In this document: in pieces, positions 1-11,017 of the stretch
Position numbering within the stretch: position 1 is the stretch's first letter
Layout: the number at the start of each line of letters is the position of its first letter
Assembly: GCF_958295425.1 (NCBI RefSeq)
Contig: NC_081137.1
Location: 8,434,238 to 8,498,237, forward strand
DNA length: 64,000 nt
Source of the DNA: Solea solea
Lineage: Eukaryota; Chordata; Actinopteri; Pleuronectiformes; Soleidae
Direction of reading: 5' to 3'
Program-made: the position numbers and the translations under genes
The notes under the pieces: generated by a model
Databases searched by the model: none
Seen by the model: only the letters and a program-made list of their open reading frames with translations
Told to the model about the DNA's origin: nothing

Positions 1-40
1 AAAGCGTCTGCTAAATGACATGTAATGTAATGTAATGTGA
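1..40 (+). repeat. 3' tail of a tRNA-derived SINE, cut by window edge
   Basis: The first bases (AAAGCGTCTGCTAAATGACA followed by TGTAA repeats) match the 3' body and tail of the SINE seen in full on the minus strand near 16,425-16,578. The tRNA-like head would lie before position 1. Fish tRNA-derived SINEs (V-SINE/HE1 type) carry this conserved body. The subfamily is not determined. Confidence 0.55.
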
Positions 41-641
41 GTGTAGTGTCACAGGTGTTTTAAGTAACGGACCCTTCCACTTTTGATTTGTCCCTGCCGT
101 CTGGTAAGCTCCAGCCCTTTCCCTTGATTTTTATTCTTGCTTGGTGCTTATTTTATGTGATTATTATTATTATTTTTGTTGTGGGTAACTGGTGTGTTGG
201 AACTTTTGTTAATTACTTATTTTGGTTTAATTAAAATATTTCCTTAAATTGAGACCATCTCTTGCCCCTGTGGTATTGTTGAACCTGTGTGTCTTATTAA
301 TGAACATCAAGCGTTAGAAGTTTAGAGTTTCCTGCGGGTGAAACTACCGCAGGTAGCGTTGTCGCAACACCTCACCACGCCATGCCACATTCCAGTATGG
401 CGATATGATATTGTCTCAACTACATATCTCTTTCAAAAATATACCGGTATAACTCTTACTACCGGTATATCCCCAGCCCTAGTATCAATCAATCCAAATC
501 ATCTCTCAGTAACTGATGAAAATAGCAAGTAACAAAACTGAAAACACCATACACATCAATTATTTCACAGTTTGATATTACTCAACCATTAGCTAAGAAC
601 TTGAAATGTGTAAATGATCACATCAATATCAACATATGTAA
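41..641. other. No gene recognised
   Basis: AT-rich sequence with short open frames only. None has a recognisable domain, splice structure or codon signature. A short ATACCGGTAT palindrome-like motif occurs near 440 and again near 460. Confidence 0.5.
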
Positions 642-649
642 ACCATAAC

Positions 650-1507
650 CAGTAGCGTACCGTGGGGTTTCAGTCAGGGCCTTCAGTAAAAAAAAAAAAA
701 AAACACACGCACAAACACAACCACGTACAAAACACACTATTATGCACTATATTCACGAGACAGTTGATCTGCAACAACCATAGCGCACACGCACACCACT
801 GCGCATCTATAGGCTACTGCATTATTACCACCACATCTTCCGTTATGTCACTCAGCAACCTCAATTTCACAAGCTTCCACATAAGCATAGGCATCAGATA
901 CGCGGGGAACACGTCCCTGGCACTATTTATGATCAACAGTTTTGTCCTCACCACTATTTATATAGTACTAAATAGTGTATTATAAATTTATCATTAACAC
1001 TCAAACTACCGGAAATTATGTACCTTCGGGGGAAGGTCTTCCTCTTGAAATAATTTCCTTCTTTTCTCCAAACGATCGCCGTGAAAAGTGCATACGATCA
1101 GAGAAGATCAGAAATATGATCAATCGGTGGTGTTAATGCAGTGGCCATAGCTTACTTCAAAACCCGCCAAAGGTTCAAATGTCGTTGATGACAACAGCGG
1201 GGGCTAGCACCAGACACATCGCTGGGCCTGGGGCGTTCTGTCACTATGCATCAAATTTTGATTGGCTGACGACACACACCAGTCAAAGTTATAACCAAAT
1301 AGGAAATGGCAGCTTCAACGAAAGGCCAGCAATACTACTAGAGCAGGTCCACGGAGCTATGATGCGTTTAAAGACATATGGAAAATCCAGCTCAGCTTCA
1401 CTAAAAATAACCATATTCTTTCTGGAAATATAATCATAACATACTGAAAAAGTAATTGAATTCAGACACGTTCAGACACACATTAATTTGATTATTAAAA
1501 AAAAAAA

Positions 1508-1540
<33 letters not shown>

Positions 1541-1597
1541 TACTTTTTTGATATTGTCAGGGCCCGCAGAGAAGGCCCTGCTGACAGCCCACCACTG
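650..1597. mobile_element. hAT-like non-autonomous DNA transposon with 8-bp TSD
   Basis: The element starts CAGTAGCGTACCGTGGGG and ends CAGCCCACCACTG. The reverse complement of the right end reads CAGTGGTGGGCTGTCAG, and both ends share the word CAGGGCCTTC. The identical octamer ACCATAAC sits at 642-649 and 1598-1605. Eight-base target duplications and CA...TG termini are hAT hallmarks. No transposase is readable inside, so the copy is non-autonomous or decayed. The right half (about 1,015-1,597) is repeated almost exactly at 20,726-21,272. Superfamily assignment is inferred from TSD length and termini, not from protein homology. Confidence 0.7.
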
Positions 1598-1605
1598 ACC
1601 ATAAC

Positions 1606-2200
1606 CTTTGTGCTTGTTTACTTTGCCAGAGTCCAAAGTGCATGTAAACATCAGCATATCAGTTCATCTATCTGCATGATGACACACAGTCCTTATATCT
1701 CTGTGGCTGCACCACTGTGCGACCAGCTCTGGTTGTGACAGGGATGTCTCTTTTATGTGTCTCGGGGTGTATGTCCTGTTGTGACACTGTGAGGAACAGG
1801 AACAGTCTCTGAAAGTTCATGTCCCACAGCCTGGCTGACTGGGGATGCTGATCTGATGTTGAAACATGCCATCCCTTGTAAGTCTCTCTTGCCTGTTCTG
1901 ATGAGCTTTTCAAAGCTCATTTTGTCTTCAGCACCTCATACAACCTGGATCTGGCAAATGTGTACAACTTCTTGCAAACCACCTTTGAACCATGAAACAT
2001 GGTCTGAATGAAGACCCATCTAGATTTGAATATTTCTCAGGAAGTAATTTGATGACTTGCCATCAACAAGTTCCATTTCTGATATTTTGTTTTAGTTTTA
2101 TTTATACTGTATGTATTATTGAAGGCTGAACAGAGAATGTAATTTACAGAGGCCACGATTTTATTTTTCTGACATTCGCATCTCCAGATCCAACAGCACC
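1606..2200. other. No gene recognised; weak polyprotein-tail-like peptide on minus strand
   Basis: The minus strand has a short frame (1,668-1,913) containing TRAGRTVVQPQRYKD, which resembles the basic tails at the ends of some LTR-retrotransposon polyproteins. It is too short to assign. The rest shows nothing recognisable. Confidence 0.2.
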
Positions 2201-2202
2201 CT

Positions 2203-2330
2203 CCTCCTTCTCCACCCAGAGATAGGTGCACGATCCCGGCTTGTTCAAAGTCCGACCCATTCCTCTTGACTTCTGGTCTCATTTTGGGGCCGTCAACAAA
2301 TTAACGTTGAAATGCCAATATTTACATAGA
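2203..2330 (-). repeat. Left arm of a long-range inverted repeat
   Basis: The reverse complement of this stretch matches 8,663-8,787 through several blocks: GTAAATATTG, then AATGAGACC, then GAAGTCAAGAG, then TGCACCTATCTC and GGTGGAGAAGGAGGAGG. Similarity is clear but interrupted by substitutions and a short insertion. The two arms point towards each other across about 6.3 kb that holds the transposase and C48 protease relics. Confidence 0.55.
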
Positions 2331-2336
2331 AATTAG

Positions 2337-2582
2337 AGGTAAATGGAATAAAAAGAGGGGTGTCCTCACTAGGCAGTCTAGTACTATGGTCCTGTACTGA
2401 TTTGAAGTCTTTAGGTCACATGACCTGAAAGATATTAAGCTAAAATGCTACTATTTACATTAAAAAAAAAAAATAAAAAAAATATGAGGTATTTAAATGG
2501 AATGAAAAGAGGTGTGTTGTGACTAGGCAGTCTAGTACTATGTTTCTGCACAAATTATTGAGCTAAAACGCTAATATTCCAG
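2337..2582. repeat. Two-unit tandem duplication
   Basis: Two diverged units of about 130-150 bases (2,337-2,470 and 2,487-2,582) each contain AAATGGAAT, then AAAAGAGG, then ACTAGGCAGTCTAGTACTAT, and later GAGCTAAAA(T/C)GCTA. A poly(A)-rich spacer separates them. Confidence 0.6.
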
Positions 2583-2613
2583 ATTTGTCAGATTTCAGTC
2601 ATATAAGTATAGA

Positions 2614-3602
2614 CTTCTTAAAGAGGCCATAGCATAGTCCAATCTCACCTATATGTGAGATATGGAGGTGTACTTAAAAACATGAAGTCATTTTTATGGT
2701 CAAAAACGTCCTAGTTGCTACAAACGAGCCGATGTAAATGTCTCATCACTGACACTCTCGTCAGCTGCGCTGTTTCAGACCAAAACCACACCCTCAGAAC
2801 GGACTGTCTTGTGATTGGCCAGCCAACGAGAGCTTTCCCACTGTCTTATGATTGGCCAGTTACCTGGAAGTGACGTAATTGGCACATCAGCTCTCAGACC
2901 TGCAGCTCCCCCTCTGGAAAGGCGGATGCACCGCTAGCGATTATCAAAACATTGAGTAATGCCGTAATCCCTTACGCATTTGATCCCGAGTCTGACCCAG
3001 AGTCAGAAGACACTGTGACAAGTGAACCACCTCCATCGCAAAGACTACTACAGGACGCCTGTAGCTTGGATAACGTTGTGGTTACCGAGACGATAAACAC
3101 ACATGCAAATGAAACACGAGCGTAGCGTGTAGCTTAGTGTGTAGCTTAGCCTGCAGCCGGCTATCGCTAATGCTAAACGTCAAAACAAGCACACAAAGAC
3201 AGTTTTACGGTTTGTAAAAATTGGAATATACGTATTGTTGGCACTGTTCCTTCCTTTAGGTGAAGTTTGGTGCTGTGTCCTGCTTTATATTACTACTTTC
3301 AACCGTAGAAGAAGAAGAAGAACTATACTCTTGTTGTAGCTGCGTATCGGTTGTACGGAGCTACGGTTGAAAGTACGTCACCGGATGTGCCCGACTCTAG
3401 TGCCCGGACTAGGAGGCACTGCTGTTTAGTGGTGCAATTCGCCAGTGACGTAATTAGTCAATGGAAGTGCCGCTTCGTAGAGCTCAGGAAAACAATCAAA
3501 CCCTGCGGTCTCAGCAGTGGCTGAACTGATTGTTATGGACTTTTCGGGCTTCATAAACGAGGTAATGACGCAGATACACACAAAAACGCTTTGGGGCTAT
3601 GT
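2614..3602 (-). repeat. Interspersed repeat family X, copy 1 (minus orientation)
   Basis: Read on the minus strand, this shares blocks in the same order with 22,235-22,645 and 25,341-25,934. Examples are ATTACCTCGTTTATGAA, CAACCGTAGAAGAAG, GGGGGAGCTG, the CCTGG/GGCCAATCA block, GAGCGTCAG-like and GGCTCGTTTG-like words. The lower end begins TTAAAGAGGCC and the copy at 25.9 kb ends with CCTTTAA, suggesting TTAA-flanked termini. It has no open frame. Possibly a MITE; superfamily unknown. Confidence 0.55.
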
Positions 3603-3790
3603 CCTCAGTAGTGCAGGATTTTATGTTTCCTGAAATGACCCATAGGTGGCGACATTGCTGCTGAACTTCAATCACACACCCTACTGGAAAAGGGGCAATA
3701 GAAAGACAATTAAGAAAAAGAAAGTTTGGACATTTTGGAAAAACAGAGAAGGTGGTTGTAGGTGGTCAAACTTTTGTTTTTAATCTTAAA

Positions 3791-6390
3791 ATGGGGTGTT
3801 TCAAAAAAGGACAGACAGAAGGTCACGGTTTTAGTGATATAAATGTGACATCTGAGCAGTGGTCTGCAGTTACAAATGCTTTTTTAAAAGCAACAACAAA
3901 GACTATCTGAAGTGGTTAAAGGTCATCTGGATTGAAGTCAGACACGGAGTCCAAACAGAGGTGCTTCATGCAGGTAGGCTACTGTTTAAGAGCTAAATAA
4001 CTAAATAGGCTAACTTTTAAAAGCTATTGTATTTTAGGTTCCGATATATTTTTGTTCCTGTTTAGGAAAATGTCAAGGTTATTGGAAACTGTGATACTGA
4101 TGAACAGAATAAAAGAAGAAGAGCTTTCTAAAATCTGCACAGAACCAACAGGTGAAGACAATGAGGACAGTACACAGGACAGCGGAGACCTGTGTGTCGC
4201 ACAGCCAGAGTCTGACAGAGGAGAAGAGGACAAAGGTCCTGAAAAGAAGCTCAAAGTGAAAAAATTGAGGCACAGAAAAGGACAGGACAGTACTGATAGA
4301 GAGAGTGATATCAAGAGTGACGAAGACGGGCCAAAATCTGTCATAGACAGTGCAGAAGAGGTCAGATATAAGAAGACTGTAGGCCAGACAAAAGTTCTCC
4401 CTAATAGCAAAAGGAAAATTACAACAGTGCACTAAGAGAGACTACAGAAAGTGGCAAGCAGGACCAAAAGTGTTCAAAAATAGTGATAACAAAAAAACAG
4501 TGGAACAAAATCAAGCCTAAATATGGGAATGTAAAAATCTGTCCCCCATGGAATGATATATTTTATAAAAAAATTTTGGGAAAGAATCCATGCTGCACAC
4601 TCACATTCAAGTATCAGCATGTTAAGAAGAGTCACAGCCGTAAACGGAATTCAAAAATTGTTCTGTGCCTCAGCACAATGTTCATTTTCTCCAAAAAAAG
4701 AAGGCCTAAATCAGCAGATAAAAAAAATATGTTTCAAAGTCATGCATATTGGGGAAGTTACACACCATAAAAATGAAAGAAGATGTAGACCAGCGAAATA
4801 CCTGCGGAAGCTCTAACCAGTGGTGTCAGTAACTATTACTACAGTATGTTGAAAAGAATGCCGACTGAAAAGATCATGGCTGGCAACATAACTAGAAGCC
4901 TCACTAAAGACATTCTGAAGAAAATATCCTCTGAGGAGAAGAAGAGTGCAAGGCTCCACAACAACATAATGCTTGAGCTCAAAAATACATCAATGAGAGC
5001 AGTAGTCATGCATCATCAAAAGGCTATCTTCGCCACCTCCAAATAGATCCTTTTGCTATACATTTACAGACAGACACAGGGATAAAGATTTTGGCTGAAT
5101 ACTTAAAGCAACCATCACCCATCACCCTAGAGGGTAATGGTTGCTTTAAGTGTTAGCTTTCTTGATGCTACAGGTAGTATGATACAGAAAATACCTGAAC
5201 AAAAGAAACCAGTCTTGTATTATGCTTTAGTTTTGCCAGGCATGGGAAAGGATAAGCCTCCCTTGCCTGTCACAGAACTGATATGCAACAGGCATTCCAT
5301 TCCAACCCTTACCCATTGGCTCATGGAATTCAAGAGGAAATTATCTTACACAACAAAAAGACAAATACCACAGGTTGAAACTGATTACAGTTGGGCTTTG
5401 ATGAACAGTGTTCTTCTATCTTTCAACAAGGAGAATATTTCGGTCTACCTGGCCAGAGCTTTCGAAACAGTGTCTGGACAACCTGCAGTGATTCCCAGCA
5501 TCACTGTCCTGCATCTGTGTTCTGCTCACATCATGAAAGCTGTCTTCACAGCATTTGGGGGAAAAAAAAACTGAGACAGAGGCATATTGGAGTATGCAAC
5601 ATTCTGTTTTGCTTACCTCCTCAACTGCACAAGTATGCATGTGGCCCTTGAGGTTTTTTATCACGTGTGTGATTTTTGATGCAAAAGATTCCAGTGATTT
5701 GGTCAAACAGAGCAAAACTTATCTTGACAAGTGTGTTTTACAAACCAAGGACATGCAGCTGGAGGAAGATGAACTGGTGATGGTAGAGGAGGAAGGCACC
5801 ATTGGGAAAACTGCCAACAGTATAGTTGGAAAATCACCTTTCACAGGTGCTTTTCAGCTCAGACGGGACCAAGCAGAGTGCAACATCCTGTCAGATGATG
5901 TAGTTGGTCAAAAAAAACATTAACTCTGTCCCGGTATCATTGATGTGCTGATGAGAAACTATATGGGGATTTTCCCATGTTGGAGTGGTTTGTTGCTTGG
6001 CAATCTGTCACGGCATGGAAAAAGCCCAAGTATTGATAAAAAAGACAACATAACCAAAGCAAGAGATACCAACTGCCATGTTGAACTGTGGTTTGGTTTG
6101 GTCAAACACTCCATCCTGCAGAAGAAAAAGTACCTTAGACCAGCAGAGTTCATTTCGAAAAAGTTTTCCTCATTAGAGGGAAGATACATATAGAGCACAT
6201 TGACCAACATAATCTGCCAATTCAGATTCTGGACAAAAACCCTGAAACGCTCAGTTTAAGCAAGACAGATGACGACAATGAAGGCTATTTCAGGAGGTCC
6301 ACAGACTATGACAATGAATTTGTTTCTCAACTAATGAATTGCAATCTGAGTTTCTTAATGTTAATATGTACATACTAAGCACACAGGAGA
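3791..6390 (+). pseudogene. Decayed DDE transposase gene (MULE-like fold)
   Basis: A broken reading frame runs through this region. An N-terminal piece (3,791-3,971: GCFKKGQTEGHGFSDINVTS, then a frameshift into a WLKVIWIEVRHG stretch) is followed by a charged linker (4,052-4,435). The catalytic core is at 5,137-5,574. It shows LDATGS (first Asp), VETDYSWALMNSVL (second Asp) and a C-x2-H motif in LHLCSAHIMK. The C-terminal part at 5,555-6,200 has CHVELWFGLVKHSIL, where the Glu is the likely third acidic residue, then a basic LRPAEF stretch. At least three frameshifts and a stop just before LDATGS break it. The D, D, CxxH and E layout fits Mutator-like and related eukaryotic DDE transposases. 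Class is inferred from motif order; family is not settled. Confidence 0.6.
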
Positions 6391-6519
6391 TCAGATTTGT
6401 GTGTATAATTTGCAGTTAATTAACAATGTACAAAATGTAAAACACAACTTGGCAACAATTTTTCAATAATGACATCATTTTTACAAAAATTATGAAAATG
6501 CTCTCTCTCTGGTACACAC

Positions 6520-6600
6520 TCGCACACAGTTACACACTCACACAGTTACCCACTCACACACTCACTCAGGGATACTCACACACACACACACACACATGCT
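6520..6600. repeat. Imperfect (CA)n/(CACT)n microsatellite
   Basis: Runs of ACACTCACACAG-type sequence end in an uninterrupted (AC)n block at about 6,578-6,596. Short open frames overlapping it are compositional. Confidence 0.85.
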
Positions 6601-7789
6601 GGACACAGCTGGCTCCGGGTCTGGCTCTTCTGGCTCACCAACATCTTCGTCAGAATCAGAGGCTTCAGTGTCCTCCTTCGATGGAACTACATTGTATAAA
6701 AATATTAATATTAGAAATGCAACCACCATTGGAAAAACAACACACATCAGTAACCAACATTTCAAATATCTAAACTTAACTTAAAATGACTGAACTGAGC
6801 ATGTGATTGTGACTGCGACTGCTTCTGTAGATGCTCTGACCTGGCGATGATGGGCTGTTTTGTGCCTCACATTCTCTCTCCTGACTAGTCCCGGGATGAA
6901 CACTGCAAGGACTGCTGATCTCAGAGCTGAGTTCTGTCTGTCTGTCTGTCTGTCTGTCTGCCTCATCTTTGCCTGACTTGCTTCTCTTTAAGAAGAAGTC
7001 ATGTATCTTGTCCCCCTGTCTTTTCATTCTCAACTGACCATATGAAAAAATAAGCCAGTCTTGTTACTCCTAGCATCACTTATAATTGCACAATGTTATT
7101 AAATCCCCACTTCAAGCCTAAAAAAGGTCAGGAGACATAGACCACTGTAGATGTAAGTTTAATATTCAAACTTTTCAGCTAGTTGACAGGCTGGCTACCA
7201 TCTTCATGTTACGTTTTTAATAGATTTTATTTTCAGATTTATGTAATGTATACAAACATATCAGTAACATATACCAACAGTATAGAGACATGACAAAGGT
7301 CAAGACGTGAAGGATAAACAGAGCATGAAACAGCTAGCTGGCTGATTGTCTGCTAGTTTCATTCCTCTAAAATCATCGGAGAAACATGTAAATGTATCCT
7401 AAGCAGCAACCTGAATTAAATGTAACGTTAGACGTTAATGCGGAGCGGCTGTTGGAAGCTGACACTGGTCATCTGTAGACGCCATGAGATGTAACTTAAT
7501 GTTAACGTTGTTAACTTTATACCCGTGGCTCACTGACAGTGACTCATTAGGAGGTCCAGTGCTACCCCGGCAGTGCTACCCTGGTCCCCCCTCTAGCTTT
7601 GCCTCTGCTCACATAACTGATTACTTTCTCTTCTCTGGTTGTTTATGTATTTTCTGATCAGTAAAAGTTTGTTTTAGTAAATATTCTTACTCTTACACAA
7701 GAAGTTCCTAAGCACAACAAATATAGGGCAAAAGAGCAAAAGTGTTAGAATTTGTCAATGAAAGTCTGTTTTGTTTTTTGCCACTGTAG
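6601..7789. other. No gene recognised; contains (TGTC)n at 6,936-6,960
   Basis: A tetranucleotide run TGTCTGTC... lies at about 6,936-6,960. Open frames on both strands near 6,560-7,033 are driven by this and neighbouring simple sequence. No domain is visible. If the transposase at 3.8-6.4 kb and the protease exons at 7.8 kb belong to one element, this is the internal spacer. Confidence 0.5.
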
Positions 7790-8050
7790 GTAAAATTTGA
7801 CAACTATGGCGCTATTCTGTCATTTGTGCTTGTCAACAACAACCACTGGAAATTACTGGTTTGTAATTTACATTTCATTATGTAGTATTCAAACTTCAAA
7901 AGTAACGTATTTGTGGCTATAAGTATTTTCCTTCTTTTGTTCTGTCACAGTACATGAATGCAGCCATAAGCAGCGTATTCATACTGGATCCAGCATCATC
8001 ATCATCAGAGCTTGCTGACTCTGAACATGCTGCTAAAAGAATACAGTAAA
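7790..8050 (+). pseudogene. Two exons of an Ulp1/C48-type SUMO-protease-like gene
   Basis: The first exon (about 7,790-7,860) follows a CACTGTAG acceptor and reads FDNYGAILSFVLVNNNHWKLL in blocks; the NNNHW contains the catalytic His of the C48 family. A GTTTGT donor follows. The second exon (about 7,951-8,047) follows a TCTGTCACAG acceptor and contains SSVFILDP, with the Asp that pairs with that His, then a Ser-rich, Glu-rich stretch and a GTAAAT donor. The exon that should hold the catalytic Cys was not found before 8,400. The fragment lies downstream of, and on the same strand as, the DDE transposase relic. C48 domains are known on some mobile elements (for example plant Mutator-like Kaonashi elements), so it may be a TE-borne accessory protease. 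Confidence 0.5.
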
Positions 8051-8442
8051 TAAACATTCAAGTTTTTTTTTATTTTGTTATATTAAATACCTAAATATTT
8101 AAATTAAGTCACATCTAGTTTCATACATTCATTCACATTTCACAAACAACACTAAAAGCTGAATTATGACAATTTGGGAACTGAAAAATATCAAAGTTAG
8201 TATTTATTCAGTCATACCCATTCCTCAGTGATAAAGTGAATACATGCAATGGTTATTTAATGGTGACACCAAATATCTGTCTGGGCGGACTGGGCGGATG
8301 TGAAGTGGAGAGGGGGAGTTAAGTCCCACACACTTCAACAAGATGGAAGCAACTGCTTGACATTGTTGTCAAGGTAAGATTTTTTTATTTCATCATGTCA
8401 TGTAATTTTTTTTTTCTGTGGAAGGCAAATTTACAAATCTGT

Positions 8443-8655
8443 TCAAACATTTGAACATTTCAACAACCGCAAAGTTCTCAGGTGCCTGCGTAAAGTTGAC
8501 AAACTAATGGTAATACCATCTATGTGACTTAAGGACAGAACTACCTCCCAGTAAGACACTGGGAGATAGTTAAAAAGTAATAACTCCGAAAAACCAACCA
8601 TGAAAAAATAAATACTCAGAAAAACAGAAATAATTATCTTTTCAAGTGAATGCAA
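8443..8655 (-). pseudogene. Possible helix-turn-helix scrap of an integrase-like protein
   Basis: The minus-strand frame ends with SHIDGITISLSTLRRHLRTL. This resembles the helix-turn-helix segment (ISxRTLxRxLRxLGL type) preceding the integrase core in a teleost TE-derived family. No integrase core follows. The match is short, so this is a weak call. Confidence 0.25.
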
Positions 8656-8662
8656 TGCGTTT

Positions 8663-8787
8663 CCGTAAATATTGTCATTTGGTCCCTAAATGAGACCTCG
8701 GAAGTCAAGAGTGATGGGTTGGACTTTGATTAAGCCTCGATCTTGCACCTATCTCGGGGTGGAGAAGGAGGAGGAGGTCACTGGTGG
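8663..8787 (+). repeat. Right arm of a long-range inverted repeat
   Basis: Partner of 2,203-2,330 on the opposite strand. Shared words in order are GTAAATATTG, AATGAGACC, GAAGTCAAGAG, TGCACCTATCTC and GGTGGAGAAGGAGGAGG. Confidence 0.55.
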
Positions 8788-9946
8788 GTCTGACTGAACG
8801 GCAAATGCTACACAAAAAGGTGGCCAATACATTAGCTCAAGCTATAGCCGGAGCCAGAGTGACAGTAATTGGCTTGGTAAACAGCATATAAACATTTCTT
8901 TGGCAACTTTAATCTGCTACAGAACACCCTTCTAATGTACAAATAAAAACACAATAAAATAATAGCGTGTAGTCTGGGAAATAACATGCAAACAGGACGC
9001 CAATACGGGATACACGAGACACGAGGCAGCCATTACTTCAGTATAAGACTCACTTTTAACTTGGTTAGCATACCTTGTCACTAATGACCAGAATCATCTT
9101 ATAACTGTATTAATTTGTGTGGTGGACACTGACCTGTAACAGTAGGAAAAGTACATAAAGAAGTGAGACGAGATGACATGTGTTGGAGTTCTTTCTCCAT
9201 TCATCTGGATTATATGAACTCAGGTACTGCACTCACATGGCATTGTGGAATGCTACTGTTGCCACCTGCTGGCACAATGTGGAATAGCATGCCCTCATTT
9301 TCCTTACTTTATTACTCTGACATGACAAACCTATAAATTAAGTAAGAGAGCAAATAAGAAAATATATCTTCAAAACAAAACATTGTTTTGTGTTGCGTGT
9401 TGGAGAAGTTCCATTTTTGTTTTGTCTGTTTAATTTAGTTTATTTCCTTAGTTTGTTTTGTGTACTTTATGTTTTGATCAGTGCCAATGACATTATTTCT
9501 TTAATTTCATTTCTAGTAGTACATTTGTAGCAATTCTTCTTCTTCTGTGTTTGGAACATATTTTGATTATTATAGGAATTCATTTTCTTTTCTTGTTGCA
9601 ATCATTTGTAAAGTATTTTGTTTCGGGCCACCTGCCTTAACAGTTCAAGGGGCTGTCTGTGCTTTGCAGACCTTTCAACCCTGAAACATTTTTCTGAGTA
9701 ACAACTTACCGGGGAGTTATTGTCAGCTAGTGTCGTGCCTGTGCACTGTTTTGTTTGGTGTCTTTTGTGTGTGTTTTTAGTAATTGTTGGTTTGGTGTGT
9801 TTGAGTGCTCATTGTTACTATTAAACAGCAAAAGTTCAGTGACATTACTGGTGAAAGCAAATACTGATACTGAAATAATGGCATACAATAAATATGGTGA
9901 ACTACATGGATGCAACATTTGGTTGGTTGTCACTGGGATGCAGAGC
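8788..9946. other. No gene recognised
   Basis: AT-rich sequence with T-rich tracts around 9,410-9,620. No coding signature, terminal repeat or RNA gene was seen. Confidence 0.5.
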
Positions 9947-10416
9947 TAGAGTTCAGTAGGGTGACAGCTGCAGGAAAGAAGCTTCCTCTGAACTTGCTGA
10001 TTCAGGTCTGGAGAGACCTGTAACGCCTCCGGGAGGGGAGTGGGGTCTGTGGTTGGGGGCACTGCGTTCGTTGTATATAGTACTTGAAAGCGATACTTGA
10101 CCAAAAGTACAAGTATCTTACCAGAAAATGACTTTGGTAGAAGTTAAAGTCACCTTTTAGAATATTACTTGAGTAAAAGTCTTAAAGTACCTGACATTCA
10201 CTGTACTTAAGTATCAAAGGTAATTTTCTGAAATAAAATGTACTAGAGTATTAGTAAAGTATTAGCAGTAAAAGTAAAAGTATTTCAAGAAAGTGAGCAA
10301 TTACAATTTTGAATATGACATTTATTGTGGCTTCTTTACAATAAAGCATAATAGGTAGACCTACATGAGAACAACTTCAAACAACATTAAAATTAACCTT
10401 CTGTCATGAATGGTGA

Positions 10417-10451
<35 letters not shown>

Positions 10452-10930
10452 TCCATGTGTCTGCTTGTATTATTGAAACTTTTGGAGTCTGTGGAGCTTC
10501 TAAACACACTGTGTTTTAATTCAACTTGGAAACGAAATCTGCAGTTTATCTGCGCGAGCTCGCTAGCTCACCGGTTGGCTGCTCAGCTGAGAGCTGAAAC
10601 AGCTGAAAGCTGAAACCTGGCGTCCGGAGTGTACAACAGAAACCCGGAGACAGGAGACCAGAAACCCGAAGACCAGAGCCTCGGTGTCGGACACGGTAAA
10701 CAACGAGCTGCTGGTGTGTTTTAAGTCCACTTGGAGCCGAAATCTGCAGCTAACAACTGAGCGGCTAACAGCTGGTGCCACTAAAAACAACTAGCGACAA
10801 CAAACAGGCATTAAATCACCATCTCAACTTTTATTTTGTAGTAACAAGTAACGAAGATGGTTAAGGGAAATGTATCAGAGTAAAAGTACACATTTTATTT
10901 AATGTAGTGGAGTAAACACATAATTATCTC
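9947..10930. repeat. Interspersed repeats of common teleost type
   Basis: 9,947-10,045 contains AGCTGCAGGAAAGAAGCTTC and GACCTGTAACGCCTCCGGGAG, a pattern met in widespread fish repeats. From 10,075 there are many variants of AGTAAAAGTACTT and GTACTTAAGTATC, and related words (AGAGTAAAAGTACA, GTAGTGGAGTAAA) recur at 10,877-10,915. These probably mark the two ends of one element interrupted by other sequence, including (CT)n at 10,421-10,447. Assignment rests on recollection of such repeats, not on a search. Confidence 0.4.
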
Positions 10931-10936
10931 TCATGA

Positions 10937-11017
10937 TTAATCACCTCCCCATTCACTTCTATGTCAGATATTCAACGTACAAATAGACAGTGAAGAAAAC
11001 AAACTCTTTGAATGAAA
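10937..11017. repeat. Short dispersed repeat, copy 1
   Basis: The words TCACCTCCCCATTCACTTCT, TCAGATATT, ACAAATAGACA and TGAAGAAAACAA occur in the same order at 33,391-33,462 with few changes. No coding potential. Confidence 0.6.

Noticed and set aside
2337..2582. CRISPR-like direct repeats
   Set aside because: Only two diverged units with no regular spacers; this is a vertebrate tandem duplication.
4024..4432. Two minus-strand frames of 117-128 codons
   Set aside because: Antisense of the charged linker in the DDE transposase relic; Ser/Leu/Phe-rich without motifs.
9727..9949. Overlapping 64-68 codon frames on both strands
   Set aside because: No motif, no splice signals, and similar frames arise throughout this AT-rich stretch.
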